Of a stretch of DNA of 57,565 nt, positions 29,159 to 36,766 are shown one piece after another. Below the pieces are notes generated by a model. The model had not been told where the DNA came from. It worked only from the letters and a program-made list of their open reading frames with translations, and made no database searches. Every line of letters begins with the position of its first letter. Position 1 is the first letter of the stretch. The stretch comes from Roseateles sp. YR242 (lineage in GTDB: Bacteria; Pseudomonadota; Gammaproteobacteria; Burkholderiales; Burkholderiaceae_C), in NCBI RefSeq assembly GCF_900109745.1, contig NZ_FOAV01000022.1:1-57565 (forward strand). Direction: 5' to 3'. Both the position numbers and the translations under genes were made by a program.

Positions 29159-31629
29159 GGTGCCTCCCCGGAAAGTGAGCGTGGAAAGGAGAAGGAGAAG
29201 GTCGCGTGGTCACCATCGCGCTGCGCCTCGAATCGACCGCCATTGCGTGACACGATCTCGGCGAGTGTCTGGCTGCCCAGCGCGAGTTCAGCCACCGCCT
29301 GGCTTCCCCGGCAATTGGTCTCGAAGTCCGCCGCGCCGAGCGCGTCGGTCTGGCCGCCGATGTCCAGATGAACCCGATCGCTGTCCTGCCAGGTACGCAT
29401 GTCAATGTGTCGAGCGGTGGCCGCCAGCCGCAAGAGATAGGCCACCACGGTGAGTACGCAATACCGGAGTTCAAAGGCATCCGCTCGCACCCAACCCTGT
29501 GGCGCCTCACTGACCTGGTTCACCGCCTGACGTTCCCGCTCGGGCAGGTCGCTCAGGGATTGGGTGATGACCTCGTCCAGGGGGAGCAGCGTCGGGAAGT
29601 GCGGGCCCGCCCGACCGCCTCGTTCGATCATCAGCATCCGGTCCAGCGACAGTTCTGCCTTCTGCAGCTGCTGGATGACCTTCTCCGGCAGGTCCTGGCT
29701 GGTGGAAGCGGTCTGCTGCGCGAAGCGTCGCAACCAGGTGATGGCCAGCGACATCGGTGTCTTGACCTGGCCGCTGATCTCGCGGAAGAGGTCACGCGCC
29801 AGCTCCAGTTCGTCCGCCCGCACGAAGCTGGAAAGGTCGCTGGCGATGAATACCCGTCCGGGGTTGTCCTCCGGCAGCATGGCCACCGACAGCAGCACCT
29901 GGACGGCTTCCAGGGCACCGTCTGAGCCAGGCCGCTGCATGAGCGCACCGTGGTTGACGAAGGCATCGCCCTCCAGCACCACCGCGGCGCGCTTCGCGTC
30001 GTGGAAGTAGGCGCCGATGGGGCTGCCGATCAGGTCCGTTTTCTTCTTGCGCAACAGCTCGGCGGCGGCCTCATTGGCATCCACAATGATGTTGCCCGGA
30101 TCAACAAGAAGGATGGCGTCCTTGGCGTTGTCGACCACCGCCTTGCGGTAGTTGTAGTCCTGCGTGCGGCGGAGCAGGGCCTCCAGCGAGGTGGCCACTT
30201 TCTCCAGGCTGTGCTGGTCCTCCGGACAGAAGGCCTGCATCTTCTCGTCCTCGACGTTCAGCAGCCAGTGAGCGTCCTCGCCGATCGGCACGCAGAGCTC
30301 AGACCGGGTGACGGTCTTGCGATGGGTGAGAAAGATGTCCTTGTAGGTCGGATCGGTGGCGACATCGGTGATAAGGGCGGGCTTGCGCGTCTTGTGGACG
30401 CTGCCGATGACGCCGCGGCCGATGTCGACCTCGAACAGCTCCGACATCAGCCCCGGGGTCTTGGCGGTCTGGGCAATCATGCGGATCTTGCCCTGGGATT
30501 CATCCACCCGGTGAATGGAGACATAGTCCCAGCCATAGTGCTCGGCGATGCGCTTCACCACCGTTTGAGCCACGCGCTGCACGGTGTCGTAGGCGCCGGC
30601 GATGTCGTGGATGAGATGGATCAGGAAGTTGAGGTCGCTTTCGGTGTCGTTGCGTTGGGCGACGCTGACCGCCTCGGTCAGCGGCAGGCGCTCGGCGATG
30701 TTCACCTCTCGCCGATCGAAGGGCGCCCAGTTCTTGCGGCACAGCACCACACTCGCCACCTGGCCGTTGTCATGGAACACCGGCAGGCTCAGCGTCCCCG
30801 TGTAGCCCTGATCCAGGAATTGCTGGATGGCTTCGTCCGGCGGCAGCCCCTGGCGGCGCTGCTCCGCATACCAGGCCGGCAGATCATTGATCACCAGCGG
30901 TGCTCTGCTCTCCAGCAGATGACGCATGGCGTGTGGGATGTGCCACCAGCGATAGCTGCGTTGCTCGGTGATGCAGTCCGGATAGATGGTGCGCAAGTGG
31001 GTGCGTGACTTGTTGAGCCGCAGCACCTGGAGCAGGTCGAAGGCGACCAGCGGCTGCAGGACCGCAGAGACTGCATCGATGAGGTCCTTGGTGCGGGAGA
31101 TGTTTTCCACATGGGTGACCATCTGCTGGGTGGCCTTGTCCAGCGTGAGATCGCGCACCAGTGCCAGGGTGCCCTGGACTTCGCCATCATCGGCCGTTTC
31201 GGGGAAAGCCGTGATGGAGATCGGCACGCGGGCGTTGTCGCGCTGGCGTTTGAGTTCGACCTCGTATTCATCGCCCTCCCGCAGCTCGATGCGTCGGCGC
31301 AGGCCGTCCAGCACGGCGTCCAGATCCGCACCGTCAAAGAGATCCACCACGGTGACGCCCTCCCAGTCGTCCAGCCCCGAAATCGCCAACATCGTTCGGT
31401 TGGCGTAGGTCAGCCGCCCCAGGCGATCCACCCGCGCGATGCCCAGGGGCACCTGGTCCATGGCGGACAGAGGCAGATCCATGCGCAGGCGAGGGGCTCG
31501 TGGGGGCGACAGATCCGCAAGCAGGTCGTCGCGAAGGCGCGGCTGCGCAAAGCCCAGGGTCATGGGCGGCGGGTGCATGTCTGCGGAACGGCTGAACGCC
31601 AGGTCAGGATCCGGCATCGGTAACTTCAT
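29155..31629 (-). CDS. PAS-GAF sensor with degenerate histidine-kinase core (pseudo-kinase)
   Basis: 824 aa, no membrane helix. Order: PAS (~50-165), GAF-like (~185-330), second GAF (~345-490, DYVSIHRVDE...GRGVIGSVHKTRKPALITDVATDP...SELCVPI), PAS (~505-610), then a kinase-like region. Where histidine kinases have SHELRTPL it reads ISGQVKTPMSLA (~618), with no His. The ATP-binding N box reads LRYCVLTVVAYLLRLAA without the Asn, and the G boxes are barely recognisable (GSQTLAEIVSRNGG...FSFSFP). It probably detects a small molecule or redox cue and changes shape rather than transferring phosphate. ATG 31629 has GGAGG upstream and lies inside the end of the preceding CHAT gene (26-bp overlap). Confidence 0.85.
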   Translation of the reverse strand: MKLPMPDPDLAFSRSADMHPPPMTLGFAQPRLRDDLLADLSPPRAPRLRMDLPLSAMDQVPLGIARVDRLGRLTYANRTMLAISGLDDWEGVTVVDLFDGADLDAVLDGLRRRIELREGDEYEVELKRQRDNARVPISITAFPETADDGEVQGTLALVRDLTLDKATQQMVTHVENISRTKDLIDAVSAVLQPLVAFDLLQVLRLNKSRTHLRTIYPDCITEQRSYRWWHIPHAMRHLLESRAPLVINDLPAWYAEQRRQGLPPDEAIQQFLDQGYTGTLSLPVFHDNGQVASVVLCRKNWAPFDRREVNIAERLPLTEAVSVAQRNDTESDLNFLIHLIHDIAGAYDTVQRVAQTVVKRIAEHYGWDYVSIHRVDESQGKIRMIAQTAKTPGLMSELFEVDIGRGVIGSVHKTRKPALITDVATDPTYKDIFLTHRKTVTRSELCVPIGEDAHWLLNVEDEKMQAFCPEDQHSLEKVATSLEALLRRTQDYNYRKAVVDNAKDAILLVDPGNIIVDANEAAAELLRKKKTDLIGSPIGAYFHDAKRAAVVLEGDAFVNHGALMQRPGSDGALEAVQVLLSVAMLPEDNPGRVFIASDLSSFVRADELELARDLFREISGQVKTPMSLAITWLRRFAQQTASTSQDLPEKVIQQLQKAELSLDRMLMIERGGRAGPHFPTLLPLDEVITQSLSDLPERERQAVNQVSEAPQGWVRADAFELRYCVLTVVAYLLRLAATARHIDMRTWQDSDRVHLDIGGQTDALGAADFETNCRGSQAVAELALGSQTLAEIVSRNGGRFEAQRDGDHATFSFSFPRSLSGEAP

Positions 31630-33631
31630 GGTGGACCTCCAGTCGAGCCAGGGGATCGGCGTAGACCGTGTAGGCCAGCCAGCTCAGGGGATCGCCCGGC
31701 CGCCCCCCGGTACGCTGATCGCGTGCCTGGCGCCGAGCCTGGAGGGCTGCCGCGCCGATCGGCAACCCGAGCTGGAGTCCGTCATACAGGGCGGTGGCGA
31801 AGGCGTGTGCCGCCTCGTCATACACCGACCAATACGTGCCAATGAACACCGCCGCGCCGTGGCGCTCGCGGTTGGGACGGATGAACCGATGGGCCCAGCC
31901 GCCCACGCCAGTGAGCCCCGCGCCACCCAGCGCGCTTTGGCAGGCGTTGAAGAAGATGAAGGGGCGTGGAAGCAGGGCGTTTTCCACCGTGCCGGCGAAC
32001 AGGCTCGCCGTCATGGTTTCGTTGCCCTCCAGGCGCAAGGCGGCCCGGTCGCCCTGTTGCAGCGCGCCCGCATTGGCGTGTCCGCAGAAGTGCCAGGCGT
32101 CGAAGGCACCCGATTCCAGCGCACGGGTCAGCGGCAGGTATCGCGGGGTGACCTCGGTCACCAGACGGCCGTTTTTCGCCAGTGCGAGGTAGTAGTCGCG
32201 TTCCCGGCTGGCGGTGTCCAGCCTGCTGTCGCTCGGCACCACCAACGCACAACGGGAGAGGCGGAAGGTGCTCGGCGCGGGACCACCGTGCAGCCATCGG
32301 GTCATGGCGAAGGCCTCGGCCAGGAAGGGGCCTTCGACCGTGCGGCCGTTGGCGTCTTCCCGGACCAGGCGACAGGCTTCCCAGGGGATCCAGCCATCAT
32401 CCGAACAGACCTGGAGGGTGAGCGTTCCGGTACCTTGATGCTTCCAGAGCAGTGCCTGAAGGGGCTCCGGGATCAGTCGGCTGAAGAGGTCCGCCCCCCA
32501 GCTCTGAAGTTGCCGCAAGGCCTTTTCCGCAGCTTCCTGCTTGCCGATGGTCAGACCCTCGATCGCACCCACGAACTCGCGCATGCGGGTGGGGAGGTCG
32601 TGGAGGGCCACTGCGGGGAAGTCCTCCACGCCGCCACCGGCGGTGCGCAACTGGAAGCGCAACCCCGTGGCGGATTCCATCACCAGCAGGCGCAGATCCG
32701 GCTGAGGATCGACGCTGGGCGCGGGCAGGGGCAGGACTTCCTGAATCTGGACCTGATTCGGCGGGGACGCCTCGTAGGGCAGCACCACATTGACGCCCAG
32801 CACCATGCGGGCCACCGAGATGCCGTTGCGGAACGCAAACGCCTTGATTCGGGCCGGGCCGACTTCCAGCGTCCGGAAGTCAAAGCTGACCGCCCGGAAG
32901 GTTTCCGTGGCCGGCACGCCCAGCGGGACGGAATTTCCGTTCACCGGCTGCAGGCGGGCATCGCCCTGAACCGTGATTTCGAGGGGCTCGCCCGGGTGCA
33001 GATCGATGTCGCCGATGGTGGCCTGAGCGCGCTCCAGGCGGTCCAGTGCAATCACCAGTGTGACCGTATCCCCGACACGGACCTGGGCGGGGATGGAGGC
33101 GTCCAGCCGATGCGGCGCCACGGGCGGCGCTTCATCCATGTCCAACGCAGCGTCCAGCAGGGCGTCGTCCGCCAGGTAGCGATCCGGCAGGTAGCGATCC
33201 GGCAGCGTCAACCGTCCACCCCGGGTGGTGGGGCGGCGAGTGGTGGTCACCCCCATCGGCACACCGTCCTCGTCCACCACCACGGCGCCGACGTCGCCGG
33301 CGGCCTCGTAGCGTTGGAGATCGTGCACCGGCGCCACTGGCGGCGGCAAGACACCCAGGCGCGGAAGGAGCCGACGGTCCGCACGCTGCTTGTTGTCGCC
33401 CAGGAAGGTGCGAAGGTCGTTTCGGCGCAAGGCTGCCTGTTGAAGCGCCCCTTGGTGCCACCAGCGCAGCAGGAACCAGGCCGCGGACGGCTGCGCATCC
33501 ATGAGCGCCAGTGCGCCGGCATGCGTCAAGCCATCGTTCTCGGCCAACTCAATGACAAAGAAGTTTCGATCCAGGCTCAGCAGCGACTCGGGCTGAAGGG
33601 GCGCCAAGCGTTGGATCGGGTCAGGCCACAT
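31604..33631 (-). CDS. CHAT-domain (caspase-like) protease with long N-terminal region; second gene of the operon
   Basis: 675 aa from ATG 33631 (MWPDPIQRL), chosen for GGAGGG 8 nt upstream, inside the end of the previous gene (11-bp overlap). The N-terminal half (~1-380) has no known family and includes a beta-rich stretch (~150-310) that could be an interaction domain. The CHAT peptidase fills the C-terminal ~300 residues: catalytic His in AWHFCGHANAG and Cys in FIFFNACQSALGG, then GGWAHRFI...AVFIGTYWSVYDEAA, all classical CHAT landmarks. The likely role is a caspase-like protease activating itself or the neighbouring proteins. A 15-bp tandem repeat (33173-33202) duplicates LPDRY in the linker. 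Confidence 0.87.
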   Translation of the reverse strand: MWPDPIQRLAPLQPESLLSLDRNFFVIELAENDGLTHAGALALMDAQPSAAWFLLRWWHQGALQQAALRRNDLRTFLGDNKQRADRRLLPRLGVLPPPVAPVHDLQRYEAAGDVGAVVVDEDGVPMGVTTTRRPTTRGGRLTLPDRYLPDRYLADDALLDAALDMDEAPPVAPHRLDASIPAQVRVGDTVTLVIALDRLERAQATIGDIDLHPGEPLEITVQGDARLQPVNGNSVPLGVPATETFRAVSFDFRTLEVGPARIKAFAFRNGISVARMVLGVNVVLPYEASPPNQVQIQEVLPLPAPSVDPQPDLRLLVMESATGLRFQLRTAGGGVEDFPAVALHDLPTRMREFVGAIEGLTIGKQEAAEKALRQLQSWGADLFSRLIPEPLQALLWKHQGTGTLTLQVCSDDGWIPWEACRLVREDANGRTVEGPFLAEAFAMTRWLHGGPAPSTFRLSRCALVVPSDSRLDTASRERDYYLALAKNGRLVTEVTPRYLPLTRALESGAFDAWHFCGHANAGALQQGDRAALRLEGNETMTASLFAGTVENALLPRPFIFFNACQSALGGAGLTGVGGWAHRFIRPNRERHGAAVFIGTYWSVYDEAAHAFATALYDGLQLGLPIGAAALQARRQARDQRTGGRPGDPLSWLAYTVYADPLARLEVHHEVTDAGS
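33173..33202. repeat. Perfect 15-bp tandem duplication inside the CHAT gene
   Basis: CAGGTAGCGATCCGG occurs twice head to tail (33173-33187 and 33188-33202). In the protein it gives LPDRYLPDRY in a linker. The unit is a multiple of three, so copy-number change by slippage would keep the frame. Confidence 0.9.
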
Positions 33632-34928
33632 GCCGCATGCCCTCCACATAACGTGGGTCCAGGCGTTGGGCATCGGTGGATCCGGATTGCGCTTCGATGT
33701 GGCTGCGGAAGGTGCTCATCAGATCCGGCAGCGCGGCGAACAGCTGGCGCAGGTGGTCCCGCTTGAGGCCGGAGAGCCACGGGACGCGGCCGTACCAGGC
33801 AATGCTGTCCCAGAGGCGATCCAGATCGTCTTTCGCCATGGTGGCGGAGAACTTCTGAACGAGTGTTGGCGCACCTGGGTCGGGCCACGGTACCCGCGCG
33901 GTGGCGCGATAACAACCGTCCGGCAACTGCTGGTGGCGCCAGGCCATCAACAACTCCTCTACCGAGTCGGCGACGGCTTCGACGGCTTGCTCTACGGCCG
34001 GGTCCTGCGTAGAACGGTTCAAAAACAGTTGGCCGTCGCAAAAGGTTTCCCAGCGCTCATCGGCCGCATTCACGACGGGCAGCCCCAGCCCGTGGCGATG
34101 CGAGACGCCCTGTTCGTGTGGCTCGCTGATCCCGTGCAGCGACTGAAGGTCGGCATGCCCGTCCTGGTCGTGCAGCACCTTGGATAAAGCGCCGGCCACG
34201 CGGTCATTCAGCCCTTGGCGGTCGGCCCAGTCGCAGATCTCCTGGCGCGGCACGCGAATGTGCCCGGCGGCAAAGCCGTCAGTCAGGAAGTGGTCGGCAA
34301 AGGCATTGGTGTAGAGGGCTTGCCGCAGCCAGGGGTCGTCCGGGCCCTTGGCGCGTAGGGCGAGTTCCAGCGCAGTGCGGTGGTGGCGCACGTACGCCAG
34401 CTGGTTGTGCCAGCCGAAATGATCGACGTTGCGCAGGGCCAGCTCGACGTAGGACTTGGCGTTCCAGGCCAGGCGGATGTTGGCGTCGGGGTAGGGCGTA
34501 GCGTACTCGCCCACGCCGTCGAGACGCTGGTCGATCCAGTGGAGCTCCTCGGCAAAGAGGCGACGGATATCTGACAGGTCATTGCTCTCCCACAGCCAGG
34601 GGAGGCGGGACGGTCTTTCCTCGAAGAGCGCTTCGGGCGACTCATAGAAGTCTCCGGACAAGGCCACCAGTTCGCCGTACTGCAAGGACTCGCGTTCATC
34701 CTTGCGGGGAATGGACTTGAACAGCTCGGCATCCACGGCGACACCCTGGCGCGCCAGGCGCTCGACGGCTGCGGCCGCCCCGCAGCCGCCCAGCCAGGCA
34801 TGCTCCCCCGCATTGAAGCGCTTTTGGGCGATGCGGCTGCCATTGGAGCCGGCGTGGGCAGTGAGGAAGAGAGAGAACGGATCGGCGAGCGGGGGCGAAC
34901 CGTGAGCATCGGACGGCGTGGCGGACAT
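33621..34928 (-). CDS. Zinc-dependent phospholipase C / P1-nuclease-fold protein; first gene of the CHAT operon
   Basis: 435 aa from ATG 34928, with GGGAGGT just upstream; a longer frame from 34955 is less likely. The helical body has zinc-site landmarks of the phospholipase C/S1-P1 nuclease superfamily: GEHAWLGG near the N-terminus, LVALSGDFYE, NVDHFGWHN and, above all, HFLTDGFAAGH, which fits the H-x3-D-x5-H metal pattern of zinc phospholipase C, followed by LHDQDGH. No signal peptide is visible, unlike secreted phospholipases, so it would act in the cytosol. Members cleave phospholipids or nucleic acid; which applies here cannot be told. As first gene of an operon with two CHAT proteases and a sensor, it is the natural effector candidate. 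Confidence 0.78.
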   Translation of the reverse strand: MSATPSDAHGSPPLADPFSLFLTAHAGSNGSRIAQKRFNAGEHAWLGGCGAAAAVERLARQGVAVDAELFKSIPRKDERESLQYGELVALSGDFYESPEALFEERPSRLPWLWESNDLSDIRRLFAEELHWIDQRLDGVGEYATPYPDANIRLAWNAKSYVELALRNVDHFGWHNQLAYVRHHRTALELALRAKGPDDPWLRQALYTNAFADHFLTDGFAAGHIRVPRQEICDWADRQGLNDRVAGALSKVLHDQDGHADLQSLHGISEPHEQGVSHRHGLGLPVVNAADERWETFCDGQLFLNRSTQDPAVEQAVEAVADSVEELLMAWRHQQLPDGCYRATARVPWPDPGAPTLVQKFSATMAKDDLDRLWDSIAWYGRVPWLSGLKRDHLRQLFAALPDLMSTFRSHIEAQSGSTDAQRLDPRYVEGMRHVA

Positions 34929-35017
34929 CGGACCTCCCTTGCATGGCAGGGCCACGCAGTCTGATCACTTGGGGGTGCGGTGCACATCCCATGGAGTGAT
35001 GAGGAGGGGCTGCGGTT

Positions 35018-35107
35018 CTAGGGGGGCGGGATGGAGCGCAGGGAGCGGGTGAAGTTGCCTCTGCGAATGCCGTCGATTTGGACGTACGTAGGAATAGGAA
35101 GGGTCAT
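35018..35107 (-). CDS. 29-codon ORF resembling an Hcp N-terminus (relic or small protein)
   Basis: The ATG (35107) overlaps the stop of the immunity-like gene upstream (ATGA), and the frame runs 29 codons to TAG. The start MTLPIPTYVQIDGIRRGNFT resembles the beginning of T6SS tube proteins (Hcp), which commonly read [LV]PIYLxIDGIKG. After that it becomes RSLRSIPPP, unlike Hcp. Either a truncated Hcp gene or chance similarity of a short peptide. It is interesting because of its position directly after a family member. Confidence 0.35.
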   Translation of the reverse strand: MTLPIPTYVQIDGIRRGNFTRSLRSIPPP

Positions 35108-35826
35108 GACGTTGACGCACCGCCCGCAGGCCAGCAATACGGTTCACCTTCGAATCCCGCCGCCTTCATTTCTTCCGGCTTACCGAGGTAGGGATTGTTC
35201 TTCCAGTCCAGAGAGGCGAGATAAGCGGCAATATTTTCATCATCTTGTGTAGGCGTACTGATATAGCCTGGGTTGACGATTTCCCGGGGCAACGGGCGCC
35301 CCATCCGCGCAGACCGATCCTTGGGACACAATTCAATAAGCCGCTCGATGGTCTGGCGGCGCCAGGATTTAAACGCATCAGGCGCCCCGCAGACCCGCAG
35401 CGCTACCTCCGAGATGGTGACGGGCTGATGGATGAATGGTTTCGTATTTCTGGCGTGAGAAAATGCTTCTTCCAGAAAATAGACCGAGGCGGCAAGCGGG
35501 CTGCCGATATTTCGGTCATAGTCCTCTTCCCATGGCCTATCAATGAACGCATCCAAGTAGCGCCAATCAACAATACCAGCCCAGGCCGCATCAAGGAACT
35601 GAAAGACGCTGTCATCCGGCAGCATTTTGTGAAGGCGATAAAACGTCCACTCGATGGCACCCAGCGAAAAGGCGAGTGCGGCACGGTTGGACATGTCGCC
35701 AATTCGGTTGGCAATCCGGGGCTGCTGGAACAGCACTTCGTCGTCAGTCTCATTGTCCCAGTGATATTCCGGCTTGGTGAAAACCACGCCGGCTTCGACG
35801 ATATGAGGGGGTGGGCGATGATTCAT
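35104..35826 (-). CDS. Immunity-like protein sharing the NPYL...GFxGxPY tail
   Basis: 240 aa from ATG 35826 (MNHRPPPHIVEAG), with GGGAGAAAC upstream. The C-terminal block NNPYLGKPEEMKAAGFEGEPY matches the terminal motif of the family-A and family-B genes (4731, 42602, 49082), and FLDAAWAGIVDWRYLDAF echoes EAAWC-TADPRYLRFF of family B. It is a third diverged branch of the same superfamily. Sequence here is visibly less GC-rich than the neighbours, suggesting transfer. No enzyme motif. Immunity protein or T6SS accessory is an inference from the relics nearby. It may be translationally coupled to the small Hcp-like frame. Confidence 0.7.
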   Translation of the reverse strand: MNHRPPPHIVEAGVVFTKPEYHWDNETDDEVLFQQPRIANRIGDMSNRAALAFSLGAIEWTFYRLHKMLPDDSVFQFLDAAWAGIVDWRYLDAFIDRPWEEDYDRNIGSPLAASVYFLEEAFSHARNTKPFIHQPVTISEVALRVCGAPDAFKSWRRQTIERLIELCPKDRSARMGRPLPREIVNPGYISTPTQDDENIAAYLASLDWKNNPYLGKPEEMKAAGFEGEPYCWPAGGASTS

Positions 35827-36017
35827 GCATGTTTCTCCCAAAGCTTATTCCTCCATTTTTGGGAGGTCGTGTTCTTTCTATGATTAACCTGCTTGCAGGG
35901 CGCCTTCTGCTTCTTCCTGTCTTCCGTGGGACCGTTACCCAGGAAAATTTCCAGCTGTCATTTGGCAGCGCAACCAAGGAACGCATGCAGGGGCGGCCTC
36001 GACAATCGGGCTGGCCG

Positions 36018-36431
36018 CTACTCCGTCGGCCGGGATTTCGTCCGGTACTGCGTCCCGGGCGCTACCCAGAACACGGCGCCAAACGGCGTCTCCTTCAGAT
36101 TGACCGGCAGCTCTCGGGCGTCGAGCTCGGCACGGATCCCGTCCAGACCAGTCTCTGAAGACATCACGTAGCCTGCCTCCAGCACATCGCCGTAGTTCGC
36201 TTCGGTCTGGCCCACCGCCAGCTCTACCAGGTCCTCGACGGCGTCCACGCCCAGCTCCCAGATGTGGACATCCTCATCCGTGGCATAGGTCTTGATACGC
36301 CAGGCCTTGCCGTCAGCGGCGAAAAACTGAATGGTGTCGAACACCTCATCGGTGGCCGGCGCCTCAGTGTTGTTCAGGTAGCTGCTCTGAATGGACAGCT
36401 GGAAAAGGATCAATTGGGTCTGCGTGGACAT
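36018..36431 (-). CDS. Small acidic protein of unknown function
   Basis: 137 aa, soluble, acidic (many Asp/Glu), mixed alpha/beta look (ELGVDAVEDLVELAVGQTEANYGDVLEAGYV). I do not recognise the family. It is on the same strand as, and ~190 bp upstream of, the immunity-like gene at 35104, and size and charge would suit an immunity or small regulatory protein; no further evidence. Confidence 0.55.
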   Translation of the reverse strand: MSTQTQLILFQLSIQSSYLNNTEAPATDEVFDTIQFFAADGKAWRIKTYATDEDVHIWELGVDAVEDLVELAVGQTEANYGDVLEAGYVMSSETGLDGIRAELDARELPVNLKETPFGAVFWVAPGTQYRTKSRPTE

Positions 36432-36766
36432 CGCGGCATGCTACGACATCCCCTGTCGCATGAGCAGGGGACGACACCGAAGGGCAGGGTGATCCACCCC
36501 TGTTCCACCCCGCAAGCGCTGGCAACCAGATGTTGCCTCGGTGAGCTCGCCCGGGGGCCCCATCGCGATGGATGGCACTGTCCTTGAAGCATCCAAAGAC
36601 GCTCCCTGGCCGCCCGCTGAGCAGCGCCTGCGCTCAGCCTCTCCGCCTCTCCGGCACCGCCGCCTCAGGTATGCAACTGGTTTCACACTGGTCTGCAACA
36701 AACCGGAAATATCCACAGAATCGCGCCAATTTCGGTACAGGGCCGGAACATCACCCGAGGAACGTC
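36432..36766. other. Intergenic region upstream of the GH64 gene
   Basis: 335 bp between the minus-strand acidic gene and the plus-strand glucanase. It should hold both promoters. The in-frame upstream extension of the glucanase has no signal-peptide or family character, so I see no gene here. Confidence 0.4.
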
